Assembly (NCBI GenBank): GCA_029721435.1
Contig: CM056574.1
Span: 1,127,001 to 1,191,000, forward strand
Length of the DNA stretch: 64,000 nt
Direction of reading: 5' to 3'
Source of the DNA: Gymnothorax reevesii
Taxonomy: Eukaryota; Chordata; Actinopteri; Anguilliformes; Muraenidae
The position numbers and the translations under genes are program-made. A model generated the notes under the pieces. The model saw only the letters and a program-made list of their open reading frames with translations. It did no database searches and was not told the DNA's origin. Every line of letters starts with the position of its first letter. Positions within the stretch are counted from its first letter, which is position 1. Below are positions 41,201 to 54,829 of this stretch, one piece after another.

Positions 41201-44200
41201 CTAATACAGCTGATTACATTCCTGACAGCACAGGGACACAGTGCTAATACAGCTGATTACATCCCTGACAGCACAGGGACACAGTGCTAATACAGCTGAT
41301 TACATCCCTGACAGCACAGGGACACAGTGCTAATACAGCTGATTATATCCCGGACAGCGCAGTGACACAGTGCTAATACAGCTGATTACATTCCTGACAG
41401 CACAGGGACACAGTGCTAATACAGCTGATTACATCCCTGACAGCACAGGGACACAGTGCTAATACAGCTGATTACATCCCTGACAGCACATGGACACAGT
41501 GCTAATACAGCTGATTACATCCGGGACAGCGCAGTGACACAGTTCTAATACAGCTTATTACATCCCTGACAGCACAGGGACACAGTGCTAATACAGCTGA
41601 TTACATCCCTGACAGCACAGGGACACAGTGCTAATACAGCTGATTAAATCCGGGACAGCACAGTGACACAGTGCTTATACAGCTGATTACATCCCGGACA
41701 GCGCAGTGACACAGTGCTAATGCAGCTGATTACATCCCGGACAGCACAGGGACACAGTGCTAATACAGCTGATTATATCCCTGACAGCACAGGGACACAG
41801 TGCTAATACAGCTGATTACATCCCTGACAGCACAGGGACACAGTGCTATTACAGCTGATTACATCCGGGACAGCGCAGTGACACAGTTCTAATACAGCTG
41901 ATTACATCCCGGACAGCACAGGGACACAGTGCTAATACAGCTGATTACATCCGGGACAGCGCAGTGACACAGTTCTTATACAGCTGATTACATCCCGGAC
42001 AGCGCAGTGACACAGTGCTAATACAGCTGATTACATCTCAGACAGCGCAGTGACACAGTGCTAATGCAGCTGATTACATCCCTGACAGCACAGGGACACA
42101 GTGCTAATACAGCTGATTACATCCCTGACAGCACAGGGACACAGTGCTAATACAGCTGATTTCATCCGGGACAGCGCAGTGACACAGTTCTACAACAGCT
42201 GATTACATCCCGAACAGCGCAGTGACACAGTGCTAATACAGCTGATTACATCTCTGACAGCACAGGGACACAGTGCTAATACAGCTGATTACATCCTGGA
42301 CAGCGCAGTGACACAGTGCTAATACAGCTGATTTCATCCGAGACAGCGCAGTGACACAGTGCTAATACAGCTGATTACATCCCGGACAGCGCAGTGACAC
42401 AGTGCTAATACAGCTGATTACATCCCTGACAGCACAGGGACACAGTGCTAATACAGCTGATTACATCCGGGACAGCACAGTGACACAGTGCTAATACAGC
42501 TGATTACATCCCGGACAGCGCAGTGACACAGTGCTAATACAGCTGATTACATCCCTGACAGCACAGGGACACAGTGCTAATGCAGCTGATTACATCCCTG
42601 ACAGCACAGGGACACAGTGCTTATACAGCTGATTACATCCCTGACAACACAGGGACACAGTGCTCATACAGCTGATTACATCCCTGAGAGCACAGGGACA
42701 CAGTCCTAATACAGCTGATTATATCCCGGAAAGTGCAGTGACACAGTGCTAATACAGCTGATTACATTCCTGACAGCACAGGGACACAGTGCTAATACAG
42801 CTGATTACATCCCTGACAGCACAGGGACACAGTGCTAATACAGCTGATTACATCCCTGACAGCACATGGACACAGTGCTAATACAGCTGATTACATCCGG
42901 GACAGTGCAGTGACACAGTTCTAATACAGCTGATTACATCCCGGACAGCGCAGTGACACAGTGATAATACAGCTGATTACATCCCTGACAGCACAGGGAC
43001 ACAGTGCTAATACAGCTGATTACATCCCTGACAGCACAGGGACACAGTGCTTATACAGCTGATTACATCCCTGACAGCACAGGGACACAGTGCTCATACA
43101 GCTGATTACATCCCTGAGAGCACATGGACACAGTGCTAATACAGCTGATTATATCCCGGACAGCGCAGTGACACAGTGCTAATACAGCTGATTACATTCC
43201 TGACAGCACAGGGACACAGTGCTAATACAGCTGATGACATCCCTGACAGCACAGGGACACAGTGCTAATACAGCTGATTACATCCGGGACAGCGCAGTGA
43301 CACAGTGCTAATACAGGTGATTACATCCCGGACAGAGCAGTGACCCAGTGCTAATACATCTGATTACATCCCTGACAGCACAAGGACACAGTGCTAATAC
43401 AGCTGATTACATCCCTGACAGCACAGGGACACAGTGCTAATACAGCTGATTACATCCCTGACAGCACAGGGACATAGTGCTAATACAGCTGATTACATCC
43501 CTGCCAGCACAAGGACACAGTTCTAATACAGCTGATTACATCCCGGACAGCACAGGGAAACAGTGCTAATACAGCTGATTACATCCGGGACAGCGCAGTG
43601 ACACAGTTCTTATACAGCTGATTACATCCCGGACAGCGCAGTGACACAGTGCTAATACAGCTGATTACATCTCAGACAGCGCAGTGACACAGTGCTAATG
43701 CAGCTGATTACATCCCTGACAGCACAGTGACACAGTGCTAATACAGCTGATAACATCCCTGACAGCACAGGGACACAGTGCTAATACAGCTGATTACATC
43801 CGGGACAGCGCAGTGACACAGTTCTGAAACAGCTGATTACATCCCGAACAGCGCAGTGACACAGTGCTAATACAGCTGATTACATCCCTGACAGCACAGG
43901 GACACAGTGCTAATACAGCTGATTACATCCCTGAGAGCACAGGGACACAGTGCTAATACAGCTGATTATATCCCGGAAAGCGCAGTGACACAGTGCTAAT
44001 ACAGCTGATTACATTCCTGACAGCACAGGGACACAGTGCTAATACAGCTGATTACATCCCTGACAGCACAGGGACACAGTGCTAATACAGCTGATTACAT
44101 CCCTGACAGCACATGGACACAGTGCTAATACAGCTGATTACATCTCGGACAGCGCAGTGACACAGTGCTAATACAGCTTATTACATCCCTGACAGCACAG

Positions 44201-47200
44201 GGACACAGTGCTAATACAGCTGATTACATCCCTGACAGCACAGGGACACAGTGCTAATACAGCTGATTATATCCCTGACAGCACAGGGACACAGTGCTAA
44301 TACAGCTGATTACATCCCTGACAGCACAGGGACACAGTGCTATTACAGCTGATTACATCCGGGACAGCGCAGTGACACAGTTCTAATACAGCTGATTACA
44401 TCCCGGACAGCACAGGGACACAGTGCTAATACAGCTGATTACATCCGGGACAGCGCAGTGACACAGTTCTTATACAGCTGATTACATCCCGGACAGCGCA
44501 GTGACACAGTGCTAATACAGCTGATTACATCTCAGACAGCGCAGTGACACAGTGCTAATGCAGCTGATTACATCCCTGACAGCACAGGGACACAGTGCTA
44601 ATACAGCTGATTACATCCCTGACAGCACAGGGACACAGTGCTAATACAGCTGATTTCATCCGGGACAGCGCAGTGACACAGTTCTACAACAGCTGATTAC
44701 ATCCCGAACAGCGCAGTGACACAGTGCTAATACAGGTGATTACATCTCTGACAGCACAGGGACACAGTGCTCATACAGCTGATTACATCCTGGACAGCGC
44801 AGTGACACAGTGCTAATACAGCTGATTTCATCCGAGACAGCGCAGTGACACAGTGCTAATACAGCTGATTACATCCCGGACAGCGCAGTGACACAGTGCT
44901 AATACAGCTGATTACATCCCTGACAGCACAGGGACACAGTGCTAATACAGCTGATTACATCCGGGACAGCACAGTGACACAGTGCTAATACAGCTGATTA
45001 CATCCCGGACAGCGCAGTGACACAGTGCTAATACAGCTGATTACATCCCTGACAGCACAGGGACACAGTGCTAATGCAGCTGATTACATCCCTGACAGCA
45101 CAGGGACACAGTGCTTATACAGCTGATTACATCCCTGACAGCACAGGGACACAGTGCTCATACAGCTGATTACATCCCTGAGAGCACAGGGACACAGTGC
45201 TAATACAGCTGATTATATCCCGGAAAGTGCAGTGACACAGTGCTAATACAGCTGATTACATTCCTGACAGCACAGGGACACAGTGCTAATACAGCTGATT
45301 ACATCCCTGACAGCACAGGGACACAGTGCTAATACAGCTGATTACATCCCTGACAGCACATGGACACAGTGCTAATACAGCTGATTACATCCGGGACAGT
45401 GCAGTGACACAGTTCTAATACAGCTGATTACATCCCGGACAGCGCAGTGACACAGTGATAATACAGCTGATTACATCCCTGACAGCACAGGGACACAGTG
45501 CTAATACAGCTGATTACATCCCTGACAGCACAGGGACACAGTGCTTATACAGCTGATTACATCCCTGACAGCACAGGGACACAGTGCTCATACAGCTGAT
45601 TACATCCCTGAGAGCACAGGGACACAGTGCTAATACAGCTGATTATATCCCGGACAGCGCAGTGACACAGTGCTAATACAGCTGATTACATTCCTGACAG
45701 CACAGGGACACAGTGCTAATACAGCTGATTACATCCCTGACAGCACAGGGACACAGTGCTAATACAGCTGATTACATCCCTGACAGCACATGGACACAGT
45801 GCTAATACAGCTGATTACATCCGGGACAGCGCAGTGACACAGTTCTAATACAGCTGATTACATCCCGGACAGCGCAGGGACACAGTGCTAATACAGCTGA
45901 TTACATCCCTGACAGCACAGGGACACAGTGATAATACAGCTGATTACATCCGGGACAGCGCAGTGACACAGTGCTAATACAGCTGATTATATCCCGGACA
46001 GCGCAGTGACACAGTGCTAATACAGCTGATTACATTCCTGACAGCACAGGGACACAGTGCTAATACAGCTGATTGCATCCCTGACAGCACAGGGACACAG
46101 TGCTAATACAGCTGATTACATCCGGGACAGCGCAGTGACACAGTTCTAATACAGCTGATTACATCCCGGACAGCGCAGGGACACAGTGCTAATACAGCTG
46201 ATTACATCCCTGACAGCACAGGGACACAGTGATAATACAGCTGATTACATCCGGGACAGCGCAGTGACACAGTGCTAATTCAGCTGATTACATCCCAGAC
46301 AGCACAGTGACACAGTGCTAATGCAGCTGATTATATCCCTGACAGCACAGGGACACAGTGCTAATACAGCTGATTGCATCCCTGACAGCACAGGGACACA
46401 GTGCTAATACAGCTGATTACATCCGGGACAGCGCAGTGACACAGTTCTAATACAGCTGATTACATCCCGGACAGCGCAGTGATACAGTGCTAATACAGCT
46501 GATTACATCCCTGACAGCACAGGGACACAGTGCTAATTCAGCTGATTACATACCTGACAGCACAGTGACACAGTGCTAATACAGCTGATTACATCCGGTA
46601 CAGCGCAGTGACACAGTGCTAATACAGCTGATTACATCCCGGACAGCGCAGTGACACAGTGCTAATACAGCTGATTACATCCCTGACAGCACAGGGACAC
46701 AGTGCTAATACAGCTGATTAAATCCCGGACAGCACAGGGACACAGTGGTAATACAGCTGGTTACATCCCTGACAGCACAGGGACACAGTGCTAATACAGC
46801 TGATTACATCCGGGACAGCGCAGTGACACAGTTCTAATACAGCTGATTACATCCCGGACAGCGCAGTGACACAGTGCTAATACAGCTGATTACATCCCTG
46901 ACAGCACAGGGACACAGTGCTAATACAGCTGATTACATCCCTGACAGCACAGGGACACAGTGCTAATACAGCTGATTACATCCGGGACAGCGCAGTGACA
47001 CAGTGCTAATACAGGTGATTACATCCCGGACAGAGCAGTGACCCAGTGCTAATACATCTGATTACATCCCTGACAGCACAAGGACACAGTGCTAATACAG
47101 CTGATTACATCCCTGACAGCACAGGGACACAGTGCTAATACAGCTGATTACATCCCTGACAGCACAGGGACATAGTGCTAATACAGCTGATTACATCCCT

Positions 47201-50200
47201 GACAGCACAAGGACACAGTTCTAATACAGCTGATTACATCCCGGACAGCACAGGGAAACAGTGCGAATACAGCTGATTACATCCCGGACTGCGCAGTGAC
47301 ACAGTGCTAATACAGCTGATTACATCTCAGACAGCGCAGTGACACAGTGCTAATGCAGCTGATTACATCCCTGACAGCACAGGGACACAGTGCTAATACA
47401 GCTGATTACATCCCTGACAGCACAGGGACACAGTGCTAATACAGCTGATTACATCCGGGACAGCGCAGTGACACAGTTCTGAAACAGCTGATTACATCCC
47501 GAACAGCGCAGTGACACAGTGCTAATACAGCTGATTACATCTCTGACAGCACAGGGACACAGTGCTAATACAGCTGATTACATCCTGGACAGCGCAGTGA
47601 CACAGTGCTAATACAGCTGATTTCATCCGAGACAGCGCAGTGACACAGTGCTAATACAGCTGATTACATCCCGGACAGCGCAGTGACACAGTGCTAATAC
47701 AGCTGATTACATCGCTGACAGCACAGGGACACAGTGCTAATACAGCTGATTACATCCGGGATAGCACAGTGACACAGTGCTAATACAGCTGATTACATCC
47801 CGGACAGCGCAGTGACACAGTGCTAATACAGCTGATTACATCCCTGACAGCACAGGGACACAGTGCTAATGCAGCTGATTACATCCCTGACAGCGCAGGG
47901 ACACAGTGCTAATACAGCTGATAACATCCCTGACAGCACAGGGACACAGTGCTCATACAGCTGATTACATCCCTGAGAGCACAGGGACACAGTGCTAATA
48001 CAGCTGATTATATCCCGGAAAGCGCAGTGACACAGTGCTAATACAGCCGATTACATTCCTGACAGCACAGGGACACAGTGATAATACAGCTGATTACATC
48101 CCTGACAGCACAGGGACACAGTGCTAATACAGCTGATTACATCCCTGACAGCACATGGACACAGTGCTAATACAGCTGATTACATCCCGGACAGCGCAGT
48201 GACACAGTGCTAATACAGCTGATTACATCCCTGACAGCACAGGGACACAGTGCTAATACAGCTGATTACATCCCTGACAGCACAGGGACACAGTGCTTAT
48301 ACAGCTGATTACATCCCTGACAGCACAGGGACACAGTGCTCATACAGCTGATTACATCCCTGAGAGCACAGGGACACAGTGCTAATACAGCTGATTATAT
48401 CCCGGACAGCGCAGTGACACAGTGCTAATACAGCTGATCACATTCCTGACAGCACAGGGACACAGTGCTAATACAGCTGATTACATCCCTGACAGCACAG
48501 GGACACAGTGCTAATACAGCTGATTACATCCCTGACAGCGCAGTGACACAGTGCTAATACAGCTGATTACATCCCTGACAGCACAGGGACACAGTGCTAA
48601 TACAGCTGATTACATCGCTGACAGCACAGGGACACAGTGCTAATACAGCTGATTACATCCGGGACAGCACAGTGACACAGTGATAATACAGCTGATTACA
48701 TCCGGGACAGCGCAGTGACACAGTGCTAATACAGCTGATTATATCCCGGACAGCGCAGTGACACAGTGCTAATACAGCTGATTACATTCCTGACAGCTCA
48801 GGGACACAGTGCTAATACAGCTGATTACATCCGGGACAGCGCAGTGACACAGTTCTAATACAGCTGATTACATCCCGGACAGCGCAGGGACACAGTGCTA
48901 ATACAGCTGATTACATCCCTGACAGCACAGGGACACAGTGATTATACAGCTGATTACATCCGGGACAGCGCAGTGACACAGTGCTAATTCAGCTGATTAC
49001 ATCCCAGACAGCGCAGTGACACAGTGCTAATGCAGCTGATTATATCCCTGACAGCACAGGGACACAGTGCTAATACAGCTGATTGCATCACTGACAGCAC
49101 AGGGACACAGTGCTAATACAGCTGATTACATCCGGGACAGCGCAGTGACACAGTTCTAATACAGCTGATTACATCCAGGACAGCGCAGTGATACAGTGCT
49201 AATACAGCTGATTACATCCCTGACAGCACAGGGACACAGTGCTAATACAGCTGATTACATACCTGACAGCACAGTGACACAGTGCTAATACAGCTGATTA
49301 CATCCGGTACAGCGCAGTGACACAGTGCTAATACAGCTGATTACATCCCGGACAGCGCAGTGACACAGTGCTAATACAGCTGATTACATCCCTGACAGCA
49401 CAGGGACACAGTGCTAATACAGCTGATTAAATCCCGGACAGCACAGGGACACAGTGGTAATACAGCTGGTTACATCCCTGACAGCACAGGGACACAGTGC
49501 TAATACAGCTGATTACATCCCGGACAGCGCAGTGACACAGTTCTAATACAGCTGATTACATCCCGGACTGCGCAGTGACACAGTGCTAATACAGCTGATT
49601 ACATCCCGGACAGCGCAGTGACACAGTTCTAATACAGCTGATTACATCCCTGACAGCACAGGGACACAGTGCTAATACAGCTGATTACATCCCTGACAGC
49701 ACAGGGACACAGTGCTAATACAGCTGATTACATCCCTGACAGCACAAGGACACAGTGCTAATACAGCTGATTACATCCCTGACAGCACAGGGACACAGTG
49801 CTAATACAGCTGATTACATCCCTGACAGCACAGGGACATAGTGCTAATACAGCTGATTACATCCCTGACAGCACAAGGACCCAGTGCTAATACAGCTGAT
49901 TACATCCAGGACAGCGCAGTGACACAGCGCTAATACAGCTGATTACATCCCGGACAGCGCAGTGACACAGTGCTTATACAGCTGATTACATCCAGGACAG
50001 CGCAGTGACACAGTGCTAATACAGCTGATTACATCCAGGACAGCGCAGTGACACAGTGCTAATACAGCTGATTACATCCCTGACAGCACAAGGACACAGT
50101 GCTAATACAGCTGATTACATCCCTGACAGCACAGGGACACAGTGCTAATACAGCTGATTACATCCCTGACAGCACAGGGACATAGTGCTAATACAGCTGA

Positions 50201-52262
50201 TTACATCCCTGACAGCACAACGACACAGTGCTAATACAACTGATTACATCCAGGACAGCGCAGTGTCACAGTGCTAATACAGCTGATTACATTCGGACAG
50301 CGCAGTGACACAGTGCTAATACAGCTGATTACATCCAGGACAGCGCAGTGACACAGTGCTAATACAGCTGATTACATCACTGACAGCACAAGGACACAGT
50401 GCTAATACAGCTGATTACATCCCTGACAGCACAGGGACACAGTGCTAATACAGCTGATTACATCCCTGACAGCACAGGGACATAGTGCTAATACAGCTGA
50501 TTACATCCCTGACAGCACAAGGACACAGTGCTAATACAGCTGATTACATCCAGGACAGCGCAGTGACACAGTGCTAATACATCTGATTACATCCCTGACA
50601 GCACAAGGACACAGTGCTAATACAGCTGATTACATCCAGGACAGCGCAGTGACACAGTGCTAATACAATTGATTACATCCCGGACAGCGCAGTGACACAG
50701 TGCTAATACAGCTGATTACATCCCTGACAGCACAGGGACACAGTGCTAATATAGCTGATTACATCCCTGACAGCACAGGGACACAGTGCTTATACAGCTG
50801 ATTACATCCCTGACAGCACAGGGACACAGTGCTTTTACAGCTGATTACATCCCTGACAGCACAGGGACACAGTGCTAATACAGCTGATTACATCCCTGAC
50901 AGCACAGGGACACAGTGCTAATACAGCTGATTACATCCCGGACAGCGCAGTGACACAGTGCTAATACAGCTGATTACATCCGGGACAGCGCAGTGACACA
51001 ATGCTAATACAGCTGATTACATCCCTGACAGCACAGGGACACAGTGCTAATACAGCTCATTACATCCGGGACAGCGCAGTGACACAGTGCTAATACAGCT
51101 GATTACATCCCGGACAGCGCAGTGACACAGTGCTAATACAGCTGATTACATCCCTGACAGCACAGGGACACAGTGCTAATACAGCTGATTACATCCCTGA
51201 CAGCACAGGGACACAGTGCTAATACAGCTGATTACATCCCTGACAGCACAGGGACACAGTGCTAATACAGCTGATTACATCCGGGACAGCGCAGTGACAC
51301 AGTGCTAATACAGCTGATTACATCCCTGACAGCACAGGGACACAGTGCTAATACAGCTGATTACATTCGGGACAGCGCAGTGACACAGTGCTAATACAGC
51401 TGATTACATCCCGGACAGCGCAGTGAGACAGTGCTAATACAGCTGATTACATCCCTGACAGCACAAGGACACAGTGCTAATACAGCTGATTACATTCGGG
51501 ACAGCGCAGTGACACAGTGCTAATACAGCTGATTACATCCCGGACAGCGCAGTGAGACAGTGCTAATACAGCTGATTACATCCCTGACAGCACAAGGACA
51601 CAGTGTTAATTCAGCTGATTACATCCCGGACAGCGCAGTGACACAGTGCTAATACAGCTGATTACATCCCGAAAAGCGCAGTGACACAATGCTAATACAG
51701 CTGATTACATCCCTGACAGCACAAGGACACAGTGCTAATACAGCTGATTACATCCCTGACAGCACAGGGACACAATGCTAATACAGCTGATTACATCCCT
51801 GACAGCACAGGGACACAGTGCTTATACAGCTGATTACATCCAGGACAGCGCAGTGACACAGTGCTAATACAGCTGATTATATCCCGGACAGCGCAGTGAC
51901 ACAGTGCTAATACAGCTCATTACATCCCAGACAGCGCAGTGACACAGTGCTAATACAGCTGATTACATCCCTGTCAGCACAGGGACACAGTGCTAATACA
52001 GGTGATTACATTCGGGACAGCGCAGTGACACAGTGCTAATACAGCTGATTACATCCCGGACAGCGCAGTGAGACAGTGCTAATACAGCTGATTACATCCC
52101 TGACAGCACAAGGACACAGTGCTAATTCAGCTGATTACATCCCGGACAGCGCAGTGACACAGTGCTAATACAGCTGATTATATCCCGAACAGCGCAGTGA
52201 CACAGTGCTAATACAACTGATTACATCCCGGACAGCGCAGTGACACAGTGCTAATACAGCTG
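8287..52262. repeat. 43-bp satellite, about 1,020 copies, 44 kb
   Basis: Uninterrupted tandem copies of a 43-bp unit whose constant part reads CAGTGCTAATACAGCTGATT. I saw no unrelated insertion anywhere in the array. Two main monomer classes differ at linked sites: one has GACAGCGCAGTGACAC with CCCGG, the other GACAGCACAGGGACAC with CCCT. The second class is absent from roughly the first 4 kb and common afterwards. Rare variants recur at exact multiples of 43 bp, for example 989 (23 units), 1,505 (35), 2,623 (61), 3,225 (75), 3,698 (86) and 4,601 (107), showing segmental duplication of blocks. A few units have small deletions (for example AGTGACAGTGC near 9800 and 10700). The array occupies about 91% of the prominin intron between 5921 and 54121. 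Short open frames in it are incidental. Confidence 0.98.
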
Positions 52263-52745
52263 CACTATGCTCTGTTAGATGGGAAGCAGTGCCACAGCAG
52301 AGAGGTGTATCCCCTACACCAGTACATGGAAGCTACATCACCCATCTCAGTGTGCTGTCTGTGATAATACCTGAAATATTAAAAAAAGCAGCAGTGCAAA
52401 ATCACGCAAGAAACCTTCATTAACACTACCATATGTCATGGGTCCAAGGCTGCTATTAGCTAGCCTAGTGATTGCTGTGCACTGTATATAGAGAAGGCAA
52501 GGGGTAAGTGCCATTGCAGAGATCCCAAGGCTATTTCCGCACTCCTTGAAGCATAAGCATATAGCATTTTTTGCCTCCATAAATCTGTCATCTAACTCTC
52601 AGTAACATGACCATGTAGCTTCTGCAGTCTTCAAAATATTAGGAAACAGCATCTGCAGCCTCTGTAGCATGAAAATACATCGGCTTTATCAATATCATTC
52701 AAATGTGGTGCCTATACTGCCCATAACATTTTCACAAAGCATTTT
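52263..52745. other. Non-repetitive intronic spacer
   Basis: About 480 bp between the 43-bp and 35-bp arrays. A 77-codon minus-strand open frame (52347-52580) has no recognisable domain or splice context. The missing 3' half of the LINE is not found here, so the LINE was not simply split by the satellite. Confidence 0.55.
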
Positions 52746-54128
52746 CAGTCTCCAGACCATAAACATGTAGAGCATGAACTCACTGTCCAAACCATTAGCA
52801 TGTAGTGCATGAACTCACTGTCCAAACCATTAGCATCTAGTGCATGTACTCACTGTCCAGACCATTAGCATGTAGTGCATCAACTCTCTGTCAAAAACAT
52901 TTGCATATAGTGCATGAACTCACTGTCCAAACCATTAGCATCCCGTACATGTACTCACTGTCCATACCATTTACATGTACTCACTGTGCAAACCATTATC
53001 ATGTATTACTTGTACTCACTGTCCACACCATTAACATGTAGTGCATGTACTCACTGTCTAGTCCATTAGCATGTAGTACATCTACTCACCATCAACACCA
53101 TTAGCATGTACTGCATGTACTCACTGTCCACACCATCAGCATGTAGAGAATATACTCACTGTCCAGACCATTAGTATGTGGTACATGTTCTCACAGTCAA
53201 CACCATTAGCATGTACTGCATGTACTCACTGTCCACACAATTTGCATGTACTCACAGTCCAGGCCATTAGCATGTAGGGCATATACTCACTGTCTAGAAC
53301 ATAAGCATGTAGAGCATGTACTCAGTGTCCAGACTATTATCATGTAGTACATGTACTCACTTTCCAGACCATTAGCATGTAATATATGTACTCACTGTCC
53401 ACACCATTAGCATATAGTAGATTTACTCATCGTCCACACTATTAGCATGTAGTACATGTACTGTCTTTTCACACCATTACCATGTAGTACATGCATCCAC
53501 TGTCCAGACCATTAGTATGTTGAGCATCTACACACTGTCCAGACCATTAGTATGTGGTACATGTTCTCACAGTCGACACCATTAGTATGTACTGCATGTA
53601 CTCACTGTCCACACAATTTGCATGTACTCACAGTCCAGGCCATTAGCATGTAGGGCATATACTCACTGTCTAGAACATAAGCATGTAGAGCATGTACTCA
53701 GTGTCCAGACTATTATCATGTAATACATGTACTCACTTTCCAGACCATTAGCATGTAATATATGTACTCACTGTCCACACCATTAGCATATAGTAGATTT
53801 ACTCATCGTCCACACCATTAGCATGTAGTACATGTACTGTCTTTTCACAACATTACCATGTAGTACATGCATCCACTGTCCAGACCATTAGTATGTTGAG
53901 CATCTACACACTGTCCAGACCATTAGCATGTAGTACATGTACTCACAGTCCACACATTTAGCATGTAGTACATGTACTCACTGTCCACACCATTAGCATG
54001 TAGTGCATTTACTCACTGTCCAGACCATTAGCATGTAGTACATGCACTCACTGTCAACACCATTAGCATGTACTGCATGTACTCACTGTCCAGACCATTA
54101 GCATGTAGTGCATGTACTCACTGTCCAG
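52746..54128. repeat. 35-bp minisatellite derived from an exon-intron junction
   Basis: About 39 copies of a unit of about 35 bp, such as CATTAGCATGTAGTGCATGT followed by ACTCACTGTCCAGAC. Exact 35-bp spacing was measured between copies at 54011, 54046, 54081 and 54116. The last copy runs into the prominin exon at 54122-54185: on the minus strand CTGGACA (exon end) plus GTGAGTACATG (donor) is repeated in unit after unit. A larger duplication of about 376 bp lies inside the array (GTACATGTTCTCACAGTC at 53181 and 53557). Copies far from the exon are more diverged. Inference: the array grew by tandem duplication starting at the 5' splice site. Confidence 0.95.
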
Positions 54129-54185
54129 GTCGTGCAGGACTTTCTGTTTGGCCGTGTTGTACTGTGCAGTGAGATAGTCGATTTG
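54122..54185 (-). CDS. Prominin exon (64 nt, first extracellular loop)
   Basis: On the minus strand the acceptor CATATTTCAG precedes QIDYLTAQYNTAKQKVLHDL, one more codon for D, and a single leftover A, then the donor GTGAGTACATG. Human prominin-1 has [20 protein letters not shown] at the same place, so identification is firm. The leftover base joins the 5831-5920 exon, 48.2 kb away, to make an Asn codon. Upstream it joins the 54959-55079 exon in phase 0 after ETPA. Its last seven bases and its 5' splice site are the unit that has been amplified in the adjoining 35-bp array, so many near-identical donors follow the real one. Confidence 0.95.
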
Positions 54186-54327
54186 CTGAAATATGAACAC
54201 ATACATCAGCTGAAAAGCACGTTTAGTGACAGATGTAAGCCATTAGAGATACAGCCATCACACCTGATGTTTGGGTCAGGAGAGAGCCCGCTTAACGGAG
54301 TAATACATATTCATGTTTGCACACATA
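54186..54327 (-). other. Prominin intron, 5' flank of the Tc1-type MITE
   Basis: Part of the 773-bp intron between the 54959-55079 and 54122-54185 exons. The rest of that intron is mostly the Tc1/mariner-type MITE at 54328-54829. Nothing else recognised. Confidence 0.6.
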
Positions 54328-54829
54328 CATTACTGTGCAAAAGTCTTAAGCACCCCAATTCACTTTTATTAAAATTTGATGTTGGATGTGTATTTTTTTG
54401 TATTCTTTATAAGTGGTGGTGTTTATAAAAAGCACATTTGAAACAGTGCATGTTTATTTTCAAAAAAACTTCATATTTCAGTAATTACACTTGATATGAT
54501 TATTACGCCATGACAGGGCCCTGAGTTCAGCTCTATCAAGGCTGCCTGGGAATACGAGAGCCTGTAGAGGAGTTGTGGCATATTCTCCAGTACGTTTAGG
54601 AAAAGTGAACAGTCAGTCATCTTATAAAACTACAAAACTGCAACCAGCGTCCCAAATTTTTAGGCAAATGTTAGTCAGAGCAAATATTTATTTCAGTTTG
54701 TTCATCACAGTTCACAGCATTTTATCGTAGATTTTTCAAGATTTAGAAACCTTTAATTGAATAATTTTTGGAGGCATCTTCGCCCCATGGCATTGCGTTA
54801 AATGAGCCTAAAACGTTTGCACAGTACTG
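54328..54829. mobile_element. Tc1/mariner-type MITE
   Basis: A 502-bp element whose left end reads CATTACTGTGCAAAAGTCTT and whose right end, read on the minus strand, is CAGTACTGTGCAAACGTTTT. A TA dinucleotide flanks each side (54326-54327 and 54830-54831), the target site used by Tc1/mariner transposases. The ACTGTGCAAAAGTCTTAGGCAC-type terminus is a common fish repeat end. It has no transposase frame and sits wholly inside a prominin intron. Confidence 0.82.

Noticed and set aside
8287..52262. CRISPR-like reading of the 43-bp repeat (also the 36- and 49-bp arrays)
   Set aside because: Units are directly joined with no unique spacers, and the surroundings are a vertebrate gene.
8287..52262. 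Centromeric satellite
   Set aside because: The array lies between two exons that splice in phase within one gene; nothing in the window indicates centromere identity.
52263..52745. Other half of the LINE interrupted by the satellite
   Set aside because: No reverse-transcriptase motifs on either strand.
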